A stretch of 64,000 nucleotides of DNA, taken from the NCBI GenBank assembly GCA_965116165.1, contig OZ220484.1:1550001-1614000 (forward strand), written 5' to 3'. Position numbers and translations under genes: made by a program. Shown one piece after another: positions 44,371 through 51,944 of this stretch. The notes beneath the pieces are model-generated. The model was given only the letters and a program-made list of their open reading frames with translations, searched no databases and was not told where the DNA came from. The DNA is from Azophilus sp965116165 (lineage in GTDB: Bacteria > Pseudomonadota > Gammaproteobacteria > Pseudomonadales > Azotimanducaceae). Within the stretch, counting starts at the first letter, position 1. Each line of letters begins with the position of its first letter.

Positions 44371-45696
44371 ATGGCCACGGAAAAATCAAAAGTGAGCGAG
44401 GCCTTCAAGGTCGATGACAAGCTCGAGAAGGAATTTGAAGAAGCGCTCAGGTACGAGCTTAAAGACGAGGATATCGAAAAGGCCAGGCTGCTTGTCGGGG
44501 TGAATGTTGCCAACACGAGCAGGGAGCTCTTCTCCGAAGCCACCCCCGACGCGATCCGCAACTGGGCCCAGGGCATGGGCGATGACAACCCCCTGTACAC
44601 CGACGAAGGCTATGGCCCCACCACGAGGTGGGGTACGCAGATTGGCCACGGCACCATGGTCGGCCACGTCAAAACCCCCATGCTGGGCGACCCGATGCCC
44701 GCGGCAATCAAACAGGCCACCAAGGGCCTGTTCCGTGGCGTGCACGTATTCGTTTCCGGGGGCACTTGGGACTGGTACCGGCACCTGCGGCCCGGCGACC
44801 GCGTCTACGCCTACCGCAGTGAGGAGTCCGTGAAGGAAAAGAAGTCCGAGTTCGCGGAACGCTCCGTCATTCGCGTGAGCCGCAACGTGAACATCAACCA
44901 ATGCGGCGAAGTGGTGGGCGTCTACCGCACCCTGCGGGTGGAAACCGAGCGCAGGAAATCACGCAGCAGGGGTAAGTACGCCGATATCGGGCCCGCCGAC
45001 TACACCGATGAGGATTACGAGCGCATCGACGCCATCTACGCAGCCGAGAAGCCGCACGGCGCCGAGAGACGCTATTGGGAAGATGTCAAGGTGGGCGACG
45101 AAATGCGACCCATGGTGAAAGGCCCGCTCACCGTTACCGAGATCATTGCCGTGCATGCCGGCGGCTACGGCTTCGTGCCCTATGGCCTCAAGTCTTCCCG
45201 GCTCGGCTACAGGAACCGCAAACGCATCGCGCCGTTCTACATCAAGAACGAGATGGGGGTGTGGGACGTTGCGCAGCGCCTGCACTGGGACAGCGACTGG
45301 GCCAAGGCCATCGGCAATCCGCTGGCCTACGACTACGGCGTGATGCGGCAGTGCTGGCTGTACCACATGGTGTCCGACTGGTGCGGCGACGACGCCTTCA
45401 TCGAGCGGCTCGAGGATTCCATCCGCAAGTTCAACTACCAGGGCGACACCCAGTTTCTCACCGGCAGGGTGGTGAACAAGCGCGAGGACGGCGGGCGCCA
45501 CCTGGTGGATCTGGACATGCGCATGGTCAACCAACGCGACACCGAGACCGCCTACGGCTCGGCCACGGTCTCCCTGCCCTCCCGCAAGGCGGGCCTGCCC
45601 CCGCTGCCCGCGGTACCGGTGGACCTGCAGCGGGAAGCGGCACAGATGTTCGCGCGCCACAACGAGCTTCTGGCGCAGCGGCGACGGAGCGGATGA
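44371..45696 (+). CDS. MaoC-like double-hotdog dehydratase
   Basis: A 441-residue protein with an N-terminal FAS1-type dehydratase domain (TPDAIRNWAQGMGDDNPLYT, GTWDWYRHLRPGDRVYAYRS) and a C-terminal MaoC-like half (YWEDVKVGDEMRPMVKGPLT). Start ATG at 44371 behind GGTGGGAG. These proteins hydrate 2-enoyl-CoAs; long two-domain versions occur in steroid-type and cyclic compound catabolism. The next gene starts inside its stop codon. Confidence 0.87.
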   Translation: MATEKSKVSEAFKVDDKLEKEFEEALRYELKDEDIEKARLLVGVNVANTSRELFSEATPDAIRNWAQGMGDDNPLYTDEGYGPTTRWGTQIGHGTMVGHVKTPMLGDPMPAAIKQATKGLFRGVHVFVSGGTWDWYRHLRPGDRVYAYRSEESVKEKKSEFAERSVIRVSRNVNINQCGEVVGVYRTLRVETERRKSRSRGKYADIGPADYTDEDYERIDAIYAAEKPHGAERRYWEDVKVGDEMRPMVKGPLTVTEIIAVHAGGYGFVPYGLKSSRLGYRNRKRIAPFYIKNEMGVWDVAQRLHWDSDWAKAIGNPLAYDYGVMRQCWLYHMVSDWCGDDAFIERLEDSIRKFNYQGDTQFLTGRVVNKREDGGRHLVDLDMRMVNQRDTETAYGSATVSLPSRKAGLPPLPAVPVDLQREAAQMFARHNELLAQRRRSG

Positions 45697-46214
45697 ACCA
45701 CCCCGATGCCGTATGGGTATGCGATGTGGACGGGACGCTCATCGGTTCTGTGCGCAGCGATATCCTGCGGCCCGGCGCCATCGAACTGCTGGACCGGCTG
45801 CGCGATGCCGGCACGACCCTTGTGCTGTGGAGCGCGGGGGGCGCCGAGTACGCGAAAAACATGCTTGCGCAGTTCCGTATCGACCACTATTTCGCCGCTT
45901 TCTACAGCAAGGAGCGGCGCGGCCCGGATGACCGCTACCTGGTCGATCACCTGTGCCCCAAACACCGGCCAGGCACGCTGGTGGACGATTACCCCGGCGA
46001 TGTGCCGGAGCAGCCGCGGGTCATCGGCGTCCCGCAGTTTCTGGGCGGCAACCCCCATGACCGGGGGCTTGAACGCGCCCTGCGGATCGCCCGCCGCCCG
46101 ATGCCAAGGCCGGTGGTCACCGACCCTTGCGGGTGCGGGACTGACCGACACCCCGCTCATCTATCGGGCCGTGCCGAGCACCGACCCTCGCGGGTGCGGG
46201 GGGCTGACCCATGA
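45693..46214 (+). CDS. HAD-like hydrolase
   Basis: A 173-residue protein with the HAD nucleophile motif VWVCDVDGTLIGSV, motif II LVLWSAGG and motif IV LVDDYPGDVPE. It overlaps the MaoC-like gene by 4 bases. Its last about 35 residues come from DNA with two GC-rich repeats (46118-46209) and look unrelated to the family; the domain ends near ALRIARRP. Substrate unknown. Confidence 0.8.
   Translation: MNHPDAVWVCDVDGTLIGSVRSDILRPGAIELLDRLRDAGTTLVLWSAGGAEYAKNMLAQFRIDHYFAAFYSKERRGPDDRYLVDHLCPKHRPGTLVDDYPGDVPEQPRVIGVPQFLGGNPHDRGLERALRIARRPMPRPVVTDPCGCGTDRHPAHLSGRAEHRPSRVRGADP
46118..46209. repeat. Two GC-rich direct repeats in the HAD gene tail
   Basis: CACCGACCCTTGCGGGTGCG at 46118 and CACCGACCCTCGCGGGTGCG at 46179, each followed by GG then CTGACC, are spaced 61 bases apart. 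Each can fold as ACCC/GGGT. Confidence 0.75.
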
Positions 46215-46230
46215 GTGCGCCGCTGCCGCT

Positions 46231-47547
46231 TTACGGGGAACTGGGCGCGGTCACACCGACAATATCCTCCGAGGTCACCACCTTGCCCGGCGCATAGCCG
46301 CGCGGTGCGATACCGGCCAACGACTTGGGCTCGGTATCCACGTCGGGTGCCAGCTTGCGCAGCGCCGCCACTGTGCATTGGTGGCGGCCACCCGCCCGCT
46401 CCATGCCGTCGAAGTGCCATTCGCGGAATACGTTCCGATGCGTGATGCGCTCAATCTCATCATCGGGAATGCCTCCCGGCACACTTTGCAGGCTGCGCCA
46501 GAGGCCTTCCGGATAGTCCGGCCACAGGCAATCCGAATGCGGGTAGTCCACTTCCAGCGTGATATTGTCGATGCCGATCAGATGGCGGTTGCGCAGGCCC
46601 ACATCGTCTTCGATGAAGCAGGTGATGATGTGCTCGCGGAAGACATCGCTCGGCTTCTTGTCACCATAGCTCTTGTTGGTCCAGGCACCGTGGTGGCGAT
46701 TGGTGAAGTCCGCGCGTTCCAGAAGATAGGGAACCCAGCCGATGCCGCCCTCGGAGAGCGCCATTTTCAGGTTCGGATAACGCAGGAACGCCTCCAGGGT
46801 AATCCAGTCGGCGGCCGCGTTGGAGATGGACATCGGCATGGCGGTGATCCACGCCTCGATGGGCGATTCCGGGGATGGATGCGGCACCGGCGTGCCGGAT
46901 CCGATATGGCAGTTGAGCATGACGCCCTCGCGGTCGCAGATTTCCCACAGCGGCTCCCAGTCGGCCCGGTGAATGCCGGGCAAGCCCATTCCCGCCGGGT
47001 TGGAGGCAAAGCTGATCGCCCGGCATCCCTTGTCGAGCACGCGCTTGATTTCCCTCACCGTGGCGCCCACGTCCCACATCGGCACCAGTGCCAGGGGAAT
47101 GAACCGCGTGGGATGCCTGCCGCACCACTCATCGATGTGCCAGTTGTTGTAGGCCTTGAGCACCGCATAGGCGTTGGCGGGATCCTTGCGCGCCCGCTCA
47201 AGGAAAAGCGCACCGTGAAAGCCGGGGAAGGTGGGAAAGCCCAGCGATGAGAAAACGCCGTTGGCATTCATGTCGTCCACCCGCGCATCCACATCGAAGG
47301 CCGCCTTGCGCATATGATCGAAACGCTGGGGCTCCATGCCCCATTCGTTCTTGGGACGGCCCACCACCGCGTTCAGGCCGATGTTGGGCTTCACCAGATC
47401 GTCCCACACCCAGACCTGGTTGCCGTTGATCTCCCGAACCTGCGGAGCGTTGGCCCGCTGCCGGGGGGTGAGTTGATTGTCAAACATGTCCGGCGGCTCG
47501 ACGATGTGGTCGTCAACGCTGGCAATGACCATGTCTTGCATGCGCAT
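46231..47547 (-). CDS. Amidohydrolase family 2 protein (copy 1)
   Basis: A TIM-barrel amidohydrolase_2 of 438 residues. The start MRMQDMVIASVDDHIVEPPD has the DxH-like metal site DDHIVEPPDMF; CHIGSGTPVPHPSP, ALSEGGIGWVPYLLERADF and VDYPHSDCLWPDYPE are further conserved pieces (His and Asp ligands). The family includes decarboxylases and hydrolases such as ACMSD. It is divergent from the APH-like gene and shares its upstream region with it. Confidence 0.9.
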   Translation of the reverse strand: MRMQDMVIASVDDHIVEPPDMFDNQLTPRQRANAPQVREINGNQVWVWDDLVKPNIGLNAVVGRPKNEWGMEPQRFDHMRKAAFDVDARVDDMNANGVFSSLGFPTFPGFHGALFLERARKDPANAYAVLKAYNNWHIDEWCGRHPTRFIPLALVPMWDVGATVREIKRVLDKGCRAISFASNPAGMGLPGIHRADWEPLWEICDREGVMLNCHIGSGTPVPHPSPESPIEAWITAMPMSISNAAADWITLEAFLRYPNLKMALSEGGIGWVPYLLERADFTNRHHGAWTNKSYGDKKPSDVFREHIITCFIEDDVGLRNRHLIGIDNITLEVDYPHSDCLWPDYPEGLWRSLQSVPGGIPDDEIERITHRNVFREWHFDGMERAGGRHQCTVAALRKLAPDVDTEPKSLAGIAPRGYAPGKVVTSEDIVGVTAPSSP

Positions 47548-47565
47548 GGGCTTTCTTCCGGTGCT

Positions 47566-47587
47566 TTATCATCCAAACAAGTTAACC
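47566..47587. promoter_or_regulatory. Operator-like motif between amidohydrolase and APH-like genes
   Basis: TTATCATCCAAACAAGTTAA then CC. Compared with the P450 site read in the opposite direction (TTATCATCTAAACAGGTTAAC), only two of 21 positions differ. It lies 19 bases upstream of the amidohydrolase start. Confidence 0.55.
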
Positions 47588-47651
47588 ATATCATGGTAGC
47601 GTCATCCGCGCCATAATGTGCCGCTAGCCGTCCGCACACCGCTGGTTCGAG

Positions 47652-49079
47652 ATGTCCATGGCACAACTGGCACCTGAGACAGCCAAGTGGATCACCCGTG
47701 TGATGCGCGGTCGCATCACCCGCGCGGAACGCATACTCGCCGGCGGACGCTACGGCTGGTACATCGATATCGAGGACCAAGCCGGCACGGTGCGCGAATT
47801 GTTTCTGCAACAGTCGCGTGCCGACGCCGGCGACCCGGATCGCTCGCCATTCAACTCGTTCCGCATGGAGGGGGAAATCTATCGGGCCCTGCACCCGCAC
47901 ATCCCCGTGCCCAGGCCCTGGGGCATCAACGAGGGGCTCGGCGGTTTCCTTGTTGACCGGGTGCCCGGCATCGCTTGGATGCACCCGCCGGCCAACCCCG
48001 CCGAGCAACTGAGCGTGGCGCGGGACTTTATTCGCCACCTTGCCAAGCTGCACACCCTGGATCCCGCCGAACTGGACCTGCCGAGCTACCGTCCGGTGAA
48101 AAGCGCCCGAGAACATCAACTCGACCGGCTTGCCGTCTTTCGCGCCCAAGCCGAGGCCGGCGGCGAGGCCGTCGAGCCGATGCTGCGGATCTCCCTCGAG
48201 TTTCTGGAGAACAACATTCCCGATTACGACGGGCCGGTGGTGCTGGTGCAGGGCGACACCGGCCCGGGCAATCTCATGTACCGGGATGGCCGGGTGACCG
48301 GTATCATCGACTGGGAGCTGGCCCACCTTGGTGACCCCATGGACGACATCGCCTGGATGTGCTGGCGCACCGTGCAGCATACGTTCACCGACTTCGCCGA
48401 ACGCATGCGCGAATATCAAGCGCTGTCCGGCCACCGCATCGATGTGGATCGCGTGAACTACTATCGCGTCAATGCGTTCGTCGTCCTGTGCGCGGCATCG
48501 AGTTCCCAGGCGGGAGCATTCGGATTGCCCAGCATGACCGAACCTTCCGGAGACTCGGGAGAAACGCGCTCGGCGAGTGCCGGGTCGGAACGTGCCGCCG
48601 ATGGCAGCGCGTTCGCCATGACCACGCTGCACCGCCGCATGCGCCTCACCGCCCTGGCGGACGCCCTGGGCATCGAGCTGCCACCGCGGCGGGTGCGGGG
48701 CGAAGCCGCGGCGCGCCCCGAATACGCAACCTACGACGATCTCCTGGATCAGATGCGCACGATCATCCCCGCAATCGGCGGTGCCACCGCCACCCGCCAG
48801 GCCAAGGGCCTCGTGCGCAGGCTCAAGCACCTCAAGGAGCTGTCGCGCAACGGGGCGCTGTTCGATCACTTCGAACTCGACCACATCACCGGTCTGCTTG
48901 GCAAGCGGCCCGCCTCGCTCGGCAAGGGCCGCGCCGCCCTGTATCGGGCCGCACTCGCCCGCGAGATTCCGGACAAGGACTACATCCTCTACCACTGGCA
49001 CCGGCTGGTACAGGACGAGCACCTCATGCAATACGCCTCCGGCACGCTCTCGCGGCGCGATTGGCCGACGCTTTACTGA
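47652..49079 (+). CDS. APH-like phosphotransferase family protein
   Basis: A 475-residue protein of the aminoglycoside phosphotransferase/choline kinase fold, like the ACAD10/11 N-terminal kinases that phosphorylate 4-hydroxyacyl-CoAs. Brenner loop LVQGDTGPGNLMY (about 198-210) and metal-binding IIDWELAHLGDPMDDIAW are present. The second half adds a helical domain (QMRTIIPAIGGATATRQAKG). At about residues 293-320 a Ser/Gly/Glu-rich stretch (TEPSGDSGETRSASAGSERA) looks inserted. The link with acyl-CoA dehydrogenases is consistent with hydroxyacyl-CoA processing, by inference. Confidence 0.87.
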   Translation: MSMAQLAPETAKWITRVMRGRITRAERILAGGRYGWYIDIEDQAGTVRELFLQQSRADAGDPDRSPFNSFRMEGEIYRALHPHIPVPRPWGINEGLGGFLVDRVPGIAWMHPPANPAEQLSVARDFIRHLAKLHTLDPAELDLPSYRPVKSAREHQLDRLAVFRAQAEAGGEAVEPMLRISLEFLENNIPDYDGPVVLVQGDTGPGNLMYRDGRVTGIIDWELAHLGDPMDDIAWMCWRTVQHTFTDFAERMREYQALSGHRIDVDRVNYYRVNAFVVLCAASSSQAGAFGLPSMTEPSGDSGETRSASAGSERAADGSAFAMTTLHRRMRLTALADALGIELPPRRVRGEAAARPEYATYDDLLDQMRTIIPAIGGATATRQAKGLVRRLKHLKELSRNGALFDHFELDHITGLLGKRPASLGKGRAALYRAALAREIPDKDYILYHWHRLVQDEHLMQYASGTLSRRDWPTLY

Positions 49080-49093
49080 TCCGCGCCCCGGTA

Positions 49094-49867
49094 CTACACC
49101 AGCACCTCTACGGGGGTGTCGGGGTCGATGGTCTTGAAGACTATTCGCGCGCTGCGCTTCAAGTGGCTGGTCAGATGCCGCTCAGCGCCGTCCGAGTCAC
49201 CCGCTTCCACCAGATCGACCAGTTTCTTCTCCGACCGCACGCCCAGTTTTGCCATTTCCACATCGTAACCCCTATCTACTACGTTGAGCAGATGCGCTTC
49301 CCAGATCTCGTGCATCACGTGTCCGAGCAGGGTCAGGGTCTCGTTGCCGGAGCCTTCGATCACCTTCAGGTGAAATTCCGCCGTATGGTGGGAATAGGCT
49401 TCGGCATCATTGATCTGCGACTCGATATCGCCGATGTGCTCGCGCAGTTCCGCAATGATGCGCCGGGGACGGCGCGTTGCCAGGAGCCGCGCCGCCGGAG
49501 GTTCCACGAGCAGGCGCACATCGCGAACGTCCCGCACCGTGGTCTTGCGGGTCTGGAGATACAACCCGGCGTACCGCGCCACGACTTCGACTTCTGGCAA
49601 ACGCACCCGGGCACCGCCGCGCGAGCCGCGGGAGACGCTGATCAACTGCTCGGTCTCAAGAATCCGGAATGCTTCCCGCATGGTGGGCCGGGAAATGCCG
49701 AACTCCTCGATCAGGATCGACTCCGGGGGCAGGTTGTCTCTTTCGGTCAGGTCGCCGAGAACGATGCGCCGGCGCAACTCGGCGGCCACCAGTTCCGCGG
49801 TCTTCGGCACCCGCACCGGCTCAAGGGTGTTCCCGCGCCGCAGCCTTCCCCGCGCCATGCTGTTCAA
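49094..49867 (-). CDS. FadR-subfamily GntR transcriptional regulator
   Basis: 257 residues: N-terminal winged helix (LPPESILIEEFGISRPTMRE, AFRILETEQLISVSRGSRGG) and a C-terminal FCD ligand-binding domain with AEFHLKVIEGSGNETLTLLG and HLTSHLKRSARIVF, in which His and Asp residues usually bind metal. It probably controls the nearby CoA-catabolic genes. The gene's 5' side carries two MITEs, beginning 17 bases upstream of its start. A fragment of a paralogue is at 44095. Confidence 0.92.
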   Translation of the reverse strand: MNSMARGRLRRGNTLEPVRVPKTAELVAAELRRRIVLGDLTERDNLPPESILIEEFGISRPTMREAFRILETEQLISVSRGSRGGARVRLPEVEVVARYAGLYLQTRKTTVRDVRDVRLLVEPPAARLLATRRPRRIIAELREHIGDIESQINDAEAYSHHTAEFHLKVIEGSGNETLTLLGHVMHEIWEAHLLNVVDRGYDVEMAKLGVRSEKKLVDLVEAGDSDGAERHLTSHLKRSARIVFKTIDPDTPVEVLV

Positions 49868-49883
49868 AGTTCCACGCTTCTAG

Positions 49884-50029
49884 CAGTCTGTCCGACTTTA
49901 TGGCGCTTGATTTCATAACGCATTGATTCTATTTGATATTTTATTTTTCGGCCCACTGCGAGAGAATTTCTGAAATATCAATAAAATCAATAGTTTAATA
50001 AATTCGGCACAGTTAAATCCGACAGACTG
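49884..50029. mobile_element. MITE-B
   Basis: 146 bp with inverted ends CAGTCTGTCCGACTTTA and the complement of TTAAATCCGACAGACTG, flanked by CTAG on both sides (49880-49883 and 50030-50033). The interior is AT-rich and contains AATAAAATCAATAGTTTA, also present in MITE-A copy 1. No coding capacity. It sits in the promoter of the GntR gene. Confidence 0.8.
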
Positions 50030-50033
50030 CTAG

Positions 50034-50220
50034 CCCGACCTATTCATGAATGTACCGTGGCGAAGCCGGCAAGCGTAGTGAAAGCACTGGGTGCGTGGAG
50101 CAGGAGCGCGCGCGGGCGTAACTTGACGGCCTTGACGGCACGTTGAGTACGCGGCGGGAGCACACCCGGTGCTTTCGCCACTATTGACGGCCGCAGTAGT
50201 TGATTCATGAATAGGTCGGG
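50034..50220. mobile_element. MITE-C
   Basis: 187 bp with perfect 18-base inverted ends CCCGACCTATTCATGAAT and its complement, flanked by CTAG (50030-50033 shared with MITE-B, and 50221-50224). The interior is GC-rich and non-coding. A truncated copy is at 42386-42453 and a lone end at 26174. Confidence 0.85.
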
Positions 50221-50281
50221 CTAGGGAAGCAACCATGACTTTTGTGAATTATCTACAGGTTTCGAGACAGAGTCCACAAGT

Positions 50282-51519
50282 TGTATTGGCTCAGGAGATT
50301 TCGGAATTTAGGGTTGTCGGATCAGGCAGCCTCCTCAAGCTCGACAAGGTACTCGTTGGGGGTTCGGCAGTCCAGCGCCAGATGGGGCCGCTCGTAGTTG
50401 TGGAAGAACTCGTACCCGGCGAGCCTGGGTGTGACGTCGGCGACGGTGAGTGGGCCGTCGTAGAGGTTCCAGAACTCGATCCGGGCGGACCGGTTGGCGC
50501 GCTCGACATGGCCGTTGAGCTGGGGTCGCCGCGGGGGCAGGACATGGAGGGGGATGCGCCGCGCCTCGCAGGCGCGCTCGAAGTCGGCGCGGAACTCGGC
50601 GCCGCCGTCGACCTGTATGGAGGCGACGGGGAACGGCATGTTCTCGACCACGGCGGCCAGGAAGCGCCCGGCGTTGCCGGCCGTGGCCCGCGAGAACACC
50701 CGGGCGACCATGTGCCTAGTTGTCGGGCAGACGGCGCGGAATTCCTTGAGAACCCGGCCGTCGCGGCTGTATGTCATGTGGTCGACCTGGACCAGCTCGC
50801 CGGGGGCGCGCGCGCTGTCGCCGTGGCTCCAGCGCCGCGCCCAGGCGCCGTCGAAGGTGCGGCGGCGCGCGGGTTTGGGCCGGCCCTCGCAGAAGGAGGC
50901 GCGCCGGGTGCGGCCGTCGGCGATGGCCTCTTCGATGATGCGCCCGACGGTGGAGACGGACAGGCGGACGCCGCGCCGGTCGAGCATGGCCTTGAGTCTC
51001 ACCTTGCCCATGAACGGATACCGTGCCCGCATGCCGAGCACGGCCCGGACATCCGGGTCGGTCCACCGCCGCCGCCGGACGGTGCGCGGGCGGGTGCTTC
51101 GGGGCTCGAGCGCCCGGACGCCGCCGCGGCGGAAGGCCTTGCGCCAGTCGTAGTAGGTGCTTTTGGGCAGGCGGATGGCGCACAGTGCGTCGCCGCGGCG
51201 CATGCCGCCGTCGACCATCTTGTCGACGAGTTCGAGGGCGCGCAGGCGCCGCCGGGCGGTCGCGCCGGTCTTGGTGTCGACGCGCGGGCGCTTGCGGGAG
51301 GGGGGACGGACATGTAACAGTTTCATGCTCGGGCTCCTTGTTTGGTTGGATGAAACAAGCATGCCTGAGCCGGCGGGGCGCGTCAGCGCGCACCGCCGGG
51401 CCTTGAACTCCGGTCGCTCCGCTCCCTCCGTTCAAGGCCCGGCGCCACCCTCCCCATGTCGACAAGCCATGGGCTTGGACACCGGAGGGTAAGTTCCGAA
51501 ATGTATCTGAGCTAGAACA
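50282..51519. mobile_element. Intact IS481-type insertion sequence
   Basis: A 1238-bp element starting TGTATTGGCTCAGG and ending with the complement of TGTTCTAGCTCAGA; the imperfect inverted ends continue to ATTTCGGAA. It is flanked by CAAGT at 50277-50281 and 51520-51524, a 5-bp target duplication. It holds one intact transposase gene on the minus strand. All parts needed for movement seem present. Confidence 0.85.
50322..51326 (-). CDS. IS481 family transposase
   Basis: 334 residues from ATG 51326 (AAGGAG upstream). An N-terminal helix-turn-helix region (MRRGDALCAIRLPKSTYYDW) precedes an rve/DDE integrase core: Asp in GELVQVDHMTY, Asp in SIQVDGGAEFR and Glu region in RSARIEFWN, with HNYERPHLALDCRTPNEYL at the end. 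It occupies nearly the whole element. Confidence 0.94.
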   Translation of the reverse strand: MKLLHVRPPSRKRPRVDTKTGATARRRLRALELVDKMVDGGMRRGDALCAIRLPKSTYYDWRKAFRRGGVRALEPRSTRPRTVRRRRWTDPDVRAVLGMRARYPFMGKVRLKAMLDRRGVRLSVSTVGRIIEEAIADGRTRRASFCEGRPKPARRRTFDGAWARRWSHGDSARAPGELVQVDHMTYSRDGRVLKEFRAVCPTTRHMVARVFSRATAGNAGRFLAAVVENMPFPVASIQVDGGAEFRADFERACEARRIPLHVLPPRRPQLNGHVERANRSARIEFWNLYDGPLTVADVTPRLAGYEFFHNYERPHLALDCRTPNEYLVELEEAA

Positions 51520-51582
51520 CAAGTGTGCACCCGGCAATCTCAAAGCCTCCACGCCTTCGAGGTTTCCACCATGTTCTCGCCC

Positions 51583-51862
51583 CTAACCCCGCCGATCCAT
51601 GTAGCCGCATTCGCGCCGGCGAGCGGGCTGCCTCGGCTCGCGCACCATTGGCGTGAGTGTCGGCGACATCCCCACCCGCATCACCTCGAGCCCATGGCGC
51701 GGGTAGAACGGAGCGTTTTGGGGATTCGACAATTCTGGATACGCCAAGACGCCATCCGTGTCGCACTTCGGAGCATGTGTTCCATCGGCATGGAACCGAG
51801 ACCTTCGTTCTGATGGCGCGAATCGACGCCGATCACGTAGTGGATCTGGAGGCGCATCAATC
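51583..51862 (-). pseudogene. GNAT acetyltransferase remnant with frameshift
   Basis: The minus strand reads HYVIGVDSRHQNEGLGSMPM then EHMLRSA in one frame and continues in another as DGVLAYPELSNPQNAPFYPR then HGLEVMRVG. These join into the C-terminal half of a GNAT protein (V.P..QG.GLG, NVPFYERHGFEV). One frameshift near 51785 and absence of the N-terminus make it inactive. It lies between the IS481 element and the TonB receptor. Confidence 0.7.
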
Positions 51863-51944
51863 GAATTGTCTAACCAAGATCACTAGGTTATCATGCGCAA
51901 GGCGGCTGCTTTGATGGTTGGTTAGTTGGTTAAGGGGATTCGAG

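Noticed and set aside
50235..51317. 360-codon plus-strand frame opposite the IS481 transposase
   Set aside because: Shadow of the transposase; begins in a MITE flank and has no motifs.
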